A DNA stretch of 64,000 bases from Corynebacterium ulceribovis DSM 45146 (lineage in GTDB: Bacteria > Actinomycetota > Actinomycetes > Mycobacteriales > Mycobacteriaceae): positions 27,561 through 91,560 of the forward strand of contig NZ_AQUY01000002.1 of NCBI RefSeq assembly GCF_000372445.1, written 5' to 3'. Positions 34,713 through 43,732 of this stretch are shown one piece after another. Under the pieces are notes generated by a model that was given only the letters and a program-made list of their open reading frames with translations, ran no database searches and was not told the origin of the DNA. The first letter of the stretch is position 1; each line of letters begins with the position of its first letter. The position numbers and the translations under genes were made by a program.

Positions 34713-37175
34713 ATGGACAACCAGAATTTTGCGTACCCCAACCAGGCCACCCCGAATGCGTCGATTGCAGATGCTTTCGGCTCTTCCGTCGACCTTTTGG
34801 AGGGCTTGAACCCGCAGCAGGCCGCTGCAGTGACTCATTCCGGCTCCCCGCTGCTGATTGTGGCCGGTGCTGGTTCCGGTAAAACTGCTGTGCTGACCCG
34901 CCGGATTGCATACCTGCTGCGCAATCGGGGCCTACAGCCAGCGCAGATTCTGGCGATTACCTTCACCAATAAGGCCGCCGTTGAAATGCGTGAGCGTGTG
35001 CTGGGGTTGGTTGGGCCGGGCGCGGAACGGATGTGGGTGTCCACGTTCCACTCCACCTGTGTGCGGATTTTGCGGACGCAGGCGCAATTGGTGCCGGGGC
35101 TGAACAGCAATTTCACCATTTATGATTCGGATGATTCCCGCCGCCTGCTGGGCATGATTGCCAAGGACATGGCGCTGGACACGAAGAAGTTCACGCCGCG
35201 GGTCCTGGCAACGGCGATTTCGAATTTGAAAAATGAGCTGGTCACGCCGGAGGAAGCGGCGTCCGAGGCAGCGAAAACCCAAAATGGTTTCGATGACCTC
35301 ATCGCCTCGGTGTACGCGGAGTATCAATCGCGGCTGCGGCAAGCGAACTCCGTCGACTTCGACGATCTGATTGGCGAAGTGGTGCGGATTTTCCGGGAAT
35401 ACCCCGAGGTCACCGAGTATTACCGGCGCCGCTTCCGCCACGTGCTTGTTGACGAATACCAGGACACTAACCATGCGCAGTACGCGTTAGTGAGTTTGCT
35501 GGTGGGTAAACCAAGCGACCCGGATGCCGCAGAATTGTGTGTGGTCGGTGACTCGGACCAGTCGATTTATGCCTTCCGTGGTGCGACGATCCGCAATATC
35601 GAAGAGTTTGAACAGGACTATCCCAACGCGACGACCATTTTGCTGGAGCAAAACTACCGGTCGACCCAGAATATTTTGGATGCCGCCAACGCGGTGATTG
35701 CCCGGAATGAGAACCGGCGGGAGAAGAAACTTTGGACCGCTCACGGCACGGGTGAGAAGATTTCGGGGTACGGCGCCGACAATGAACACGACGAAGCTCG
35801 CTTCATTGCCAATGCCATTGATGACCTTGTTGATTCCGGAGTGTGCAGCTACTCCGATGTGGCGGTGATGTACCGCACCAACAATGCGTCCCGCCCGATT
35901 GAAGAAGTCTTTATCCGACTGGGCCTGCCATACAAAGTGGTCGGCGGAACCCGCTTCTACGAGCGGAAAGAAATCCGGGACATTGTTGCCTACCTGCGGG
36001 TATTAGATAACACCGATGACTCGGTGTCGATGCGCCGCATTGTGAATACCCCGCGTCGCGGGATCGGCGACCGGGCGCAGGCGTTCGTTGCGCTGCACGC
36101 CGAGGACCATGCGATTAGTTTCGGCGCGGCGCTGCGAGATGCTGCGGAAGGCAAAGTCGCGATGCTCGGCAGCCGCGGTGCTAATGCGATTGCGAAGTTC
36201 GTGGAGATGCTCGATGGGTTGCGGGCCACGATGCCAAGTGCAGACACTGACCAAGGGCACAGCGGCCAAGAACACAATATTGGCGACTTGGTGGCGGCAG
36301 TGTTGGACGCCACTGGCTACCAAGCAGAGCTGGAAGCCTCGAATGACCCACAGGACGGCGCTCGCCTGGATAACCTCAATGAACTGGTGTCGGTCGCCCG
36401 CGAGTTTGCCTCCGAAGCTCGGAACCAAGCAGCGTTCCTCGCTGACGAGGCCGACAGTGAACTGACTGAAGGCGAACCAGAACCAGGTAGCCTGCAGGCA
36501 TTCTTGGAGCGAGTCTCGCTCGTTGCGGACGCAGACCAGATTCCAGACGACGAACAAGGCCTTGTCACCTTGATGACCTTGCACACTGCGAAAGGTCTGG
36601 AGTTCCCGGTGGTGTTCGTTGCTGGTTGGGAAGACGGCCAGTTCCCACACATGCGGGCCCTCGGCGACCCTAAAGAACTGGCTGAAGAACGTCGCTTGGC
36701 TTATGTCGGCATTACCCGTGCCCGCAAGCGCCTCTACTTGACCCGGGCGAATCTGCGGTCATCGTGGGGTAGCCCAGTGACGAACCCGCCATCGCGATTC
36801 TTGAATGAAATTCCCGATGAGCTCATCGAATGGAGCGGCAACACCAGTGCCGGCGGGATGGGTGGTGGCATGAGCGGCTATGGCTCTGGCGGGTATGGCG
36901 GTGGCTACCGGAGCAATTCTCGGTTTGCGGGTACCGGAACGTCGACAAGCCCAATGGTGCAGCGCCGACCAGGCGGCCGTACTGGTGCTGGGCGCACACC
37001 AAACCGGCAACTGACGCTGGCGCCAGGGGACCGAGTCAACCACGACAAGTACGGGCTTGGCACCGTGCTTACCATCGACGGTGTGGGGCCGCGGGCAACG
37101 GCCACCATCGACTTTGGTGCGCAGGGCAAAGTCCGACTGATGCTGCTTGGTGGCGTACCGATGGAAAAGCTGTAG
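34713..37175 (+). CDS. pcrA: ATP-dependent DNA helicase PcrA/UvrD1
   Basis: This 820-residue superfamily 1A helicase serves nucleotide excision repair and removal of proteins from DNA. Motifs: Walker A AGAGSGKT at residues 51-58, motif Ia ITFTNKAA, motif II VDEYQDTN, motif III VGDSDQSIYAFRGA, motif IV LEQNYRST and motif VI VGITRARKRLYL. The C-terminal region has a Gly/Ser/Tyr-rich linker (GGMGGGMSGYGSGGYGGGY) and then a PcrA-type Tudor-like domain (LAPGDRVNHDKYGLGTVLTIDGVG) that binds RNA polymerase. It corresponds to mycobacterial uvrD1. Confidence 0.94.
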   Translation: MDNQNFAYPNQATPNASIADAFGSSVDLLEGLNPQQAAAVTHSGSPLLIVAGAGSGKTAVLTRRIAYLLRNRGLQPAQILAITFTNKAAVEMRERVLGLVGPGAERMWVSTFHSTCVRILRTQAQLVPGLNSNFTIYDSDDSRRLLGMIAKDMALDTKKFTPRVLATAISNLKNELVTPEEAASEAAKTQNGFDDLIASVYAEYQSRLRQANSVDFDDLIGEVVRIFREYPEVTEYYRRRFRHVLVDEYQDTNHAQYALVSLLVGKPSDPDAAELCVVGDSDQSIYAFRGATIRNIEEFEQDYPNATTILLEQNYRSTQNILDAANAVIARNENRREKKLWTAHGTGEKISGYGADNEHDEARFIANAIDDLVDSGVCSYSDVAVMYRTNNASRPIEEVFIRLGLPYKVVGGTRFYERKEIRDIVAYLRVLDNTDDSVSMRRIVNTPRRGIGDRAQAFVALHAEDHAISFGAALRDAAEGKVAMLGSRGANAIAKFVEMLDGLRATMPSADTDQGHSGQEHNIGDLVAAVLDATGYQAELEASNDPQDGARLDNLNELVSVAREFASEARNQAAFLADEADSELTEGEPEPGSLQAFLERVSLVADADQIPDDEQGLVTLMTLHTAKGLEFPVVFVAGWEDGQFPHMRALGDPKELAEERRLAYVGITRARKRLYLTRANLRSSWGSPVTNPPSRFLNEIPDELIEWSGNTSAGGMGGGMSGYGSGGYGGGYRSNSRFAGTGTSTSPMVQRRPGGRTGAGRTPNRQLTLAPGDRVNHDKYGLGTVLTIDGVGPRATATIDFGAQGKVRLMLLGGVPMEKL

Positions 37176-37178
37176 CGG

Positions 37179-38675
37179 TTAGTCGAAGAGGAACTCGTCG
37201 CGGCCAGTGATATCCACCGCGCGGGATTCCGCATCCGTGCTAGTCGTAGCGCCGCGAACATGGCGATACGGCACCGTCGGGGACTCCGCTTCCGAAATCA
37301 CAATAGTTGCGCCGGCCGGTGGGAACGCCCGCTGCATACAATCCGTGCGCGGGCAGGTCGCACACCCCGGGCCAATCGGAATCGCACGAGACGGCTCCAA
37401 ATCCATGCCCCGCGAGTACACCAACCGGCCCGCGTCAGCGAGATCGCAGCCAAGCCCAATCGCATACTCGGTAGGGATGGAATCGAAACCACCGTTTGCA
37501 TGGCTGACCGCGCGGGCAATCCACAAGTAAGAACGCCCATCCGGCATCGTCGCCACCTGCCGGAAAATCGTATCCGGCCGGTCAAAAGCCCGATGTAACA
37601 CCCACAATGGGCACGACCCGCCCTGGTGTGAAAAGTGAAACGCCGTCGCCGAATGACGCTTCGAAATATTGCCCGCCCGGTCGGTGCGCAACATAAACAG
37701 CGGCACCCCAGACGCGCCGGGCCGCTGCATCGTGCACAGTCGCTGCGCAGTGGTCTCGAAACCGGTACCAAAGCGGTCTGAGAGCCGGTCCAAGTCATAA
37801 TGAGCCTGCTCCGCAGCCTTCAAAAACGCGGTGTAAGGCAGCAGGGTAGCGCCAGCGAAATACTGGGCGAGACCGAAATAGGCGAGATTACGGGCAGACT
37901 CATCTGGGAATGGGGAGCCGTCCAACGCGGCCTCCAACAGGTCGCCGTACTGCAAAAACGCCAGCTGCATCGCCATTTCAAATGCTGCCTGACTGCGGGT
38001 CAGGTCAGCGCGCAGCCGCAACACCCCAGTGGTTTCGTCGAAGACTCGGCGCGGGGCGAGCGCACCATCATCGTCAGCGGCAACCGGCACCCGAATCGAG
38101 CGGATGTTGTACTTGGCGCGCAGCAGCTTAGCCAGCCCATCAGCCCGGCCTGCGCGGGAACTTGGCAACTCGGTGCTCAGTGCCTCGGCGGCGCGGTCAA
38201 GCTCGTCGAAGTAGTTGGAATGGGCGTGGAAAAAGTCACGGACCGTTTCGTGGGCAGGTACCGGTGGCAAGGCTGGGGCAGTGGTGCCACCATCCGGGTC
38301 GGCTGCATCGACACTCCCTGCAGTAACGGAGCTAGCGCGGCGCCCCAACAAAATAATGTCCTGCGCCAAATCCGGAAAACGAGTCGCGAAATCCTCCAAT
38401 ACCGCTGGGTCAGTGCTGCGGGACAGTGCTGTGGTGAGCACCTGCTGCATGGCGGCGGCAGTGCGGGCAGCGCCAGCGCCGGAGAAGTACTCTGGCGGCA
38501 CAGAAAACACCGAGGTCAGCTGCATCAACGTGGTGACCGTCAGGGGTCGGTGGTCGTTTTCCAGTTGGTTGAGGTAGCTGGTGGAAAAGCCGAGGGCATG
38601 AGCCATTTCCACTTGAGTGAGACCACGTTCTTTGCGTAGCGTGCGGATTCGAGCGCCGGCGAACACCTTCGACAC
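37179..38675 (-). CDS. prpR: PrpR/RamB-type transcriptional regulator of propionate metabolism
   Basis: This 498-residue regulator has an N-terminal XRE helix-turn-helix (residues 3-57; IRTLRKERGLTQVEMAHALG, then LNQLENDHRPLT). An IrrE/ScfR-type middle and C-terminal region follow. Cysteines 438, 441 and 446 (GPGCATCPRTDCMQ) match the cysteine cluster that holds a 4Fe-4S centre in M. tuberculosis PrpR. It should activate the methylcitrate genes in response to propionyl-CoA. The start is GTG at 38675 with AAGGAAGG upstream; the frame extends to 38846 but into the divergent promoter. It diverges from prpD. Confidence 0.87.
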   Translation of the reverse strand: MSKVFAGARIRTLRKERGLTQVEMAHALGFSTSYLNQLENDHRPLTVTTLMQLTSVFSVPPEYFSGAGAARTAAAMQQVLTTALSRSTDPAVLEDFATRFPDLAQDIILLGRRASSVTAGSVDAADPDGGTTAPALPPVPAHETVRDFFHAHSNYFDELDRAAEALSTELPSSRAGRADGLAKLLRAKYNIRSIRVPVAADDDGALAPRRVFDETTGVLRLRADLTRSQAAFEMAMQLAFLQYGDLLEAALDGSPFPDESARNLAYFGLAQYFAGATLLPYTAFLKAAEQAHYDLDRLSDRFGTGFETTAQRLCTMQRPGASGVPLFMLRTDRAGNISKRHSATAFHFSHQGGSCPLWVLHRAFDRPDTIFRQVATMPDGRSYLWIARAVSHANGGFDSIPTEYAIGLGCDLADAGRLVYSRGMDLEPSRAIPIGPGCATCPRTDCMQRAFPPAGATIVISEAESPTVPYRHVRGATTSTDAESRAVDITGRDEFLFD

Positions 38676-38704
38676 TGGCAAACCTTCCTTTCTGAAGCTT
38701 CCGG

Positions 38705-38800
38705 AAACAACGTTGTTAATCGACAATAACTGCCTAGAGCAGGCATTTTCGCAGATTCCGCAATTTCGCTGGAGTTTGGCAACAAAGATACACAAGCCGA
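38705..38800. promoter_or_regulatory. prpR-prpD divergent control region
   Basis: AACAACGTTGTT (38706-38717) is a perfect 12-bp palindrome. TTTGGCAACAAAG (38776-38788) resembles the TTTGCAAA-type core bound by RamB/PrpR proteins, and TTCCGCAATTTCGC lies just before it. These are likely operator elements, by analogy only. Confidence 0.4.
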
Positions 38801-38875
38801 AACCGATCCTGTGTCCTGCATCACTCTTTAAGCTGCGGTTAATCATTTCGGTAGCAAAAGGAGAACGAAGGCAAA

Positions 38876-40384
38876 ATGCAAAACCACATTGTTCGCACGC
38901 GGAAGTCGGCGGAAGAGTTCCCGCAGTCGGAGCACCTCGCGTGGAAGATCGCTGAAGTTGCAGCGGACCCAGTTGCCGTCCCGGCGGACACCGCAGAAAT
39001 GGTCGTCAACCGCATCATCGACAATGCCGCTGTTGCTGCCGCGTCGGTGCTGCGCCGCCCAGTGTCCAGCGCCCGCGCCCAGGCTGTCGCCCACCCGTAC
39101 AACCACGGCGCCACCGTCTTTGGCCTTGACGCATCCAAGCGCGTCTCCCCGGAATGGGCTGCCTGGGCCAACGGTGTGGCAGTGCGTGAACTCGACTTCC
39201 ACGACACCTTCCTGGCTGCCGAGTACTCCCACCCAGGTGACAACATTCCGTCTATCCTGGCCGTGGCGCAGCACAAGCAGCTCGGTGGCCACGACCTCAT
39301 CCGCGGTATCGCCACCGGCTACGAAATCCAGGTCGACCTGGTTCGCGGCATCTGCCTGCACGAACACAAGATTGACCACGTTGCTCACCTCGGCCCATCG
39401 GCCGCGGCAGGCATCGGCACCCTGCTGGGCCTGGATACCGAAACCATCTACCAGGCCATCGGCCAGGCGCTGCACACCACCACCGCCACCCGCCAGTCCC
39501 GTAAGGGCCTGATTTCCTCTTGGAAGGCGCACGCACCAGCATTCGCCGGCAAGATGGCCGTGGAAGCAGTCGACCGTGCCATGCGCGGCGAAGGTGCACC
39601 GTCGCCAATTTGGGAAGGTGAAGACGGCGTCATCGCATGGCTGCTGGGCGGCCCAGATAAGGAATACACCGTTCCGCTGCCAGGCCCAGGTGAAGAAAAG
39701 CGCGCCATCCTGGACACCTACACCAAGGAGCACTCCGCGGAGTACCAGTCCCAGGCGGTCATTGACCTGGCCCGCCGCATGCGCGACAAGATCTCCCACT
39801 TCGACGATGTCGAAAAGATTGTGCTGCACACCTCGCACCACACCCACTACGTCATCGGTACCGGCTCCAACGACCCGCAGAAGTTCGACCCGCATGCTTC
39901 CCGCGAAACCTTGGACCACTCGGTCATGTACATCTTCGCGGTTGCACTGGAAGACGGCACCTGGCACCACGAGCACAGCTACGCCCCAGAGCGTGCGCAG
40001 CGCCCAGAAACCGTCGAACTGTGGCACAAGATCTCCACGGTTGAAGACCCAGAGTGGACCCGCCGCTACCACACCCCAGACCCGAATGAGAAGGCCTTCG
40101 GTGCCCGCGCCGAAATCACTTTGAAGGACGGCACGGTGCTTGTTGACGAATTGGCAGTCGCAGACGCGCACCCACTGGGCGCTCGCCCATTCGCACGCGC
40201 CCAGTACGAGAACAAGTTCCGCATCCTGGCTGAAGGCGTGGTCGACGAGGCGGAACAGGACCGCTTCCTGGAAGCAGCCCGCAACGCCGCAGACCTGGCA
40301 CCGGGCGAGCTGGACCAACTGAACTTCGCAGTATCGGATGAAGTTCTGGCGAAGGCTCCGCAGATTCCGAACGGCATCTTCTGA
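38876..40384 (+). CDS. prpD: 2-methylcitrate dehydratase
   Basis: This 502-residue MmgE/PrpD enzyme dehydrates 2-methylcitrate to methylaconitate in the methylcitrate cycle, which removes propionyl-CoA. Family segments include [53 protein letters not shown] and [31 protein letters not shown] precedes the ATG. The stop overlaps the prpB start by one base (TGATG), so translation is coupled. The base composition and codon use indicate high expression. Confidence 0.95.
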   Translation: MQNHIVRTRKSAEEFPQSEHLAWKIAEVAADPVAVPADTAEMVVNRIIDNAAVAAASVLRRPVSSARAQAVAHPYNHGATVFGLDASKRVSPEWAAWANGVAVRELDFHDTFLAAEYSHPGDNIPSILAVAQHKQLGGHDLIRGIATGYEIQVDLVRGICLHEHKIDHVAHLGPSAAAGIGTLLGLDTETIYQAIGQALHTTTATRQSRKGLISSWKAHAPAFAGKMAVEAVDRAMRGEGAPSPIWEGEDGVIAWLLGGPDKEYTVPLPGPGEEKRAILDTYTKEHSAEYQSQAVIDLARRMRDKISHFDDVEKIVLHTSHHTHYVIGTGSNDPQKFDPHASRETLDHSVMYIFAVALEDGTWHHEHSYAPERAQRPETVELWHKISTVEDPEWTRRYHTPDPNEKAFGARAEITLKDGTVLVDELAVADAHPLGARPFARAQYENKFRILAEGVVDEAEQDRFLEAARNAADLAPGELDQLNFAVSDEVLAKAPQIPNGIF

Positions 40385-41289
40385 TGAGCAGCACCCCATT
40401 TTCTCCAACTGCGACGCCAAGTGAACGTCGACAAGCGTTCCGAAACGGCCTGAACTCCGGGAAACTGCAACGATTCGTCGGGGCGCTGAACCCACTGGCC
40501 GCCCGGCTCATCCAAGACAAGGGCTTCGAAGGGGTCTACGTCTCCGGGGCGGTCGTCGCCGCGGACCTGGCACTGCCGGACATCGGACTGACCACCATGA
40601 CCGAGGTTGTGGGACGCGCCCGGCAAACTGCCCGGGTTACCGACCTGCCGACCCTGGTCGACGCAGACACTGGCTTCGGCGAACCAATGTCCGCTGCACG
40701 CACCGTAGTGGAAATGGAAGATGCAGGCATCGCAGGTCTGCACCTGGAAGACCAGGTCATGCCGAAACGCTGCGGCCACTTGGATGGCAAAAGCGTGGTG
40801 CCGACCAGTGACATGGTCCGGCGCATCGCTGCAGCAGTCGAAGCGCGCCGCGACCCGAACTTCATCATCTGCGCCCGCACGGACGCACGTGGTGTCGAAG
40901 GGCTGGACGCCGCCATCGAACGGGCGAAAGCCTACGCCGATGCAGGTGCTGACCTCATCTTCACCGAAGCGCTTGCCGACGCCAGCGAATTCGAAGCATT
41001 CCGCAAAGCAGTCGACACACCGCTGCTGGCGAATATGACCGAATTCGGCAAATCCGAACTGCTGCCAGCCAGCACCCTCAATGACCTCGGCATCAACGCA
41101 GTCATCTACCCAGTGACCACCCTGCGGGTTGCGATGGGCGCGGTGGAAACCGCACTCGATGACCTCGCGGAGACCGGCACCCAGGCCGCGTGGCTGGACC
41201 GGATGCAGCACCGCTCCCGGCTCTACGAACTCAACCACTACGCAGACTTCAACTCATTCGACTCCTCCCTCTTTACCTACGGACGCTAA
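40384..41289 (+). CDS. prpB: 2-methylisocitrate lyase
   Basis: This 301-residue PEP-mutase/isocitrate lyase family enzyme cleaves 2-methylisocitrate into pyruvate and succinate. The catalytic motif KRCGH is at residues 128-132 with Cys130. The metal and substrate segments VDADTGFGEP and CARTDARGVEGLDAAI are present. It overlaps prpD by one base and is followed after 16 bp by prpC, with AAGGAAAGG before that start. Length agrees with PrpB rather than isocitrate lyase AceA. Confidence 0.95.
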   Translation: MSSTPFSPTATPSERRQAFRNGLNSGKLQRFVGALNPLAARLIQDKGFEGVYVSGAVVAADLALPDIGLTTMTEVVGRARQTARVTDLPTLVDADTGFGEPMSAARTVVEMEDAGIAGLHLEDQVMPKRCGHLDGKSVVPTSDMVRRIAAAVEARRDPNFIICARTDARGVEGLDAAIERAKAYADAGADLIFTEALADASEFEAFRKAVDTPLLANMTEFGKSELLPASTLNDLGINAVIYPVTTLRVAMGAVETALDDLAETGTQAAWLDRMQHRSRLYELNHYADFNSFDSSLFTYGR

Positions 41290-41305
41290 GGAAAGGCGAA
41301 ATACC

Positions 41306-42451
41306 ATGTCTGAACAGCCAAAAATCCACAAAGGCCTCAACGGCGTTGTCGTTGACTACACCGCAATCTCCAAGGTCAACCCAGAGACCAACTCCCTGAC
41401 CTACCGCGGCTACCCAGTGCAGGAACTCGCCGCAGAATGCACCTTCGAAGACGTTGCCTACCTGCTGTGGAACGGCGACCTGCCGGACTGGCGCGAAGCA
41501 GAAAAGTTTGCCCAGCGCGAACGTGCCCTGCGCCCAATTGAGCGCAGCCTGCTGGACCTGATTAACTCCCTGCCGAAGACCTGCCACCCAATGGACGTGC
41601 TGCGCACCACCGTGAGCTGGCTGGGCACCCAGGACCCAACCGAGGGCGACGCCTCCTCCGACCAGGTGCGCCGCACCGGCCTGCGCCTGCTAGCGAAGCT
41701 GCCGACGATTGTCGCTTACGACCTGCGCCGTCGCCAGAACTTGGAGTTCATCCCGCCGACCCGCGACCGCGGTATCGCCGAGAACTTCCTGTACATGTGC
41801 TTTGGTGACGGACCGGACTCCCCAGCGAATAACCGCGACGCGGTGGAAGCGTTTGAGCAGTCCCTGATTCTGTACGCAGAGCACAGCTTCAACGCATCGA
41901 CCTTCACCGGCCGTGTGATTACCTCCACCATGTCGGATGTGTACTCCGCAGTGGTCGGCGCCATCGGTGCACTGAAGGGCCCACTGCACGGCGGTGCGAA
42001 CGAAGCCGTGATGCACGCGATGATTGAAATTGATGACCCAGCAACTGCGAAGCAGTGGGTGCTGGACAAGGTCAACTCCAAGCAGAAGGTGATGGGCTTT
42101 GGTCACCGCGTGTACAAGCGCGGCGACTCCCGAGTGCCAACCATGGAAGCGGCGATGCGCCGTATCGCTGCGTCCCACGATGGGGAGAAGTGGCTGGCCA
42201 TGTATGACGAAATGCAGGCGGCGATGGAAGAGCGGACCGGCATCCTGCCGAACCTGGACTTCCCAGCTGGCCCGACTTACTACATGCTCGGCATCGACAT
42301 TCCGTTCTTCACCCCAATCTTCGTGATGGCCCGCATTGTCGGTTGGACCGCGCACTTTGTGGAGCAGAACGAAGACAACGCTCTGATTCGTCCGCTGTCC
42401 GCCTACAGCGGCCCAGAGCAGCGACCAGTGCGGGAGGCAAAGTCTGCATAA
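41306..42451 (+). CDS. prpC: 2-methylcitrate synthase
   Basis: This 381-residue citrate synthase family enzyme condenses propionyl-CoA with oxaloacetate. The first catalytic His lies in ALKGPLHGGANEAVM, the second in KVMGFGHRVYKRGDSR and the Asp in the C-terminal LDFPAGPTYYMLGI region. It is the short PrpC type, without the GltA N-terminal domain. The start ATG at 41306 follows AAGGAAAGG. It is last in the prpDBC operon and is followed by a strong terminator. Confidence 0.94.
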   Translation: MSEQPKIHKGLNGVVVDYTAISKVNPETNSLTYRGYPVQELAAECTFEDVAYLLWNGDLPDWREAEKFAQRERALRPIERSLLDLINSLPKTCHPMDVLRTTVSWLGTQDPTEGDASSDQVRRTGLRLLAKLPTIVAYDLRRRQNLEFIPPTRDRGIAENFLYMCFGDGPDSPANNRDAVEAFEQSLILYAEHSFNASTFTGRVITSTMSDVYSAVVGAIGALKGPLHGGANEAVMHAMIEIDDPATAKQWVLDKVNSKQKVMGFGHRVYKRGDSRVPTMEAAMRRIAASHDGEKWLAMYDEMQAAMEERTGILPNLDFPAGPTYYMLGIDIPFFTPIFVMARIVGWTAHFVEQNEDNALIRPLSAYSGPEQRPVREAKSA

Positions 42452-42476
42452 GCTAATTCGACGTTAATTCCACCGA

Positions 42477-42504
42477 AAAGGGCCAGCATGTGCTGGCCCT
42501 TTTT
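42477..42504 (+). terminator. Intrinsic terminator of prpDBC
   Basis: AGGGCCAGCA (42479-42488) pairs with TGCTGGCCCT (42491-42500) across a 2-nt centre, followed by TTTT. Confidence 0.88.
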
Positions 42505-42544
42505 GCGTTGGTTGTCAGTGGCTCACGGATGAGCGGTAGCGCGC

Positions 42545-42593
42545 AAAACAAAACGCACTGTGGCTGGGTCCCGTTTTCCCAGCGACAGTGCGT
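42545..42593 (-). terminator. Intrinsic terminator after the M23 peptidase gene
   Basis: On the minus strand ACGCACTGTCGCTGGG pairs, with one mismatch, with CCCAGCCACAGTGCGT, followed by TTTGTTTT. A second copy of AGCGACAGTGCG lies at 42595-42606, close to the gene end. Confidence 0.7.
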
Positions 42594-42625
42594 GTAGCGA
42601 CAGTGCGCTTGAAGTATGTGCTTGT

Positions 42626-43354
42626 TTACAGCGAGATACCGCGTGCTTCAAGCCAAGCCTTCGGGTCAACTGGGGTGTTGCCGTCAGGGTGGATTTCGAA
42701 GTGCAGATGGGAGCCGGTGGAGAAGCCGCGGCTGCCCATGCCAGCGATCTTCTGGCCAGCGTAAACTTGCTCGCCAACAGAAACGTCAAGTGTTTCCATA
42801 TGACCGTAGACAGAGACGGAGCCATCGTTGTGACGGATGCGAATCCAGTTGCCGTAGCCGGATGCTGGTCCGGAGTCGATAACGGTGCCAGCCATGACAG
42901 CCAAGATCGGCGTGCCGATAGCGTTGGCAATGTCAACGCCATTGTGCATTGAGCCCCAACGCATGCCGAAGCCGGAGGTGAAAGAGCCTGCAGCTGGCTT
43001 AGCGGTCTTCGGTGCGCGAGCCTTGGAGTCTTCCAGCAGACGTTGCTCGGTGAACTTCAGTGCCTTGTTCAGCTGGCTCTGAAGGTCACCCAGATCCTGA
43101 GGCTGTGCAATGTTCAGAACCTGTGGCGCGGAGCCGAAACCGTCGGTCAGGGCATCCTGGGCGCCATTAAGGGTAGGGGCCTGCTGGATTTGTGCCTGCT
43201 CGTTTTCCTCAGCATTAGCCTTGGCCACGCCAGCAGATGCGACGCTTGCGGCGCCGGTCGCCAGAGCGACAACCGTCACTCGACCTTTGGTTGCAGTCGA
43301 GGTAACTTGCTTTCGGTGCTTGCCACCACGACGGGTCTGGACGGCGATGCTCAC
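42626..43354 (-). CDS. M23 family metallopeptidase (LytM-type), secreted
   Basis: This 242-residue exported peptidase is expected to cut peptidoglycan cross-bridges. A basic N-terminus and an Ala/Val-rich segment to about residue 47 form the signal peptide. A short coiled region follows, then the LytM domain from about residue 124. The zinc motifs are complete: His137 and Asp141 in HNGVDIA, and His216-x-His218 in SHLHFEIH. The GTG at 43354 has GAGGAG seven bases upstream. It occupies the position of mycobacterial Rv0950c next to uvrD1, here displaced by the prp genes. MtrA-repressed mepA of C. glutamicum is of the same family. Confidence 0.87.
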   Translation of the reverse strand: MSIAVQTRRGGKHRKQVTSTATKGRVTVVALATGAASVASAGVAKANAEENEQAQIQQAPTLNGAQDALTDGFGSAPQVLNIAQPQDLGDLQSQLNKALKFTEQRLLEDSKARAPKTAKPAAGSFTSGFGMRWGSMHNGVDIANAIGTPILAVMAGTVIDSGPASGYGNWIRIRHNDGSVSVYGHMETLDVSVGEQVYAGQKIAGMGSRGFSTGSHLHFEIHPDGNTPVDPKAWLEARGISL

Positions 43355-43385
43355 GAATAAACTCCTCAATTTAGCTTCAGACTTT

Positions 43386-43453
43386 GGTTACAGGTAGAAG
43401 ATGAAATGTAACCACTCTGTTATGCAATGCTGTTGACGATAACGAATCGTTAT
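43386..43453. promoter_or_regulatory. Operator-like repeats upstream of the M23 peptidase gene
   Basis: GGTTACA (43386-43392) and TGTAACC (43407-43413) form an inverted repeat. ATAACGAATCGTTAT at 43439-43453 is a 15-bp palindrome. The rest of the 378-bp gap to the next gene shows no further gene. TGTAAC-type elements recall MtrA targets, tentatively. Confidence 0.35.
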
Positions 43454-43732
43454 TAACATGGCAACCCATTTAGAGTGGAATGTCGGCAAAGTTGTTGAAA
43501 CGGGTGGACTTAAATCTTTTCGCTGCACATCTAGTGCTTGACTGACCTGCAGTTATAGGCGGTTTCGCTTCGTTACATTTCAGTCGAAACGGGGGAGAAG
43601 TGACTGAAAGTACAAGTAAAATATTGGACATGTCACGTTAGTTGCTCGTAACAATCCCTTCGAATCAGCCTGAATCGGCATGAATCGGCATGGCAGTGGC
43701 CAAAACTTCCCCTCCAGTGGCACGGTTAGAGA

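Noticed and set aside
38843-40495. 550-codon open frame antisense to prpD
   Set aside because: Shadow of the strongly biased prpD gene; no family resemblance.
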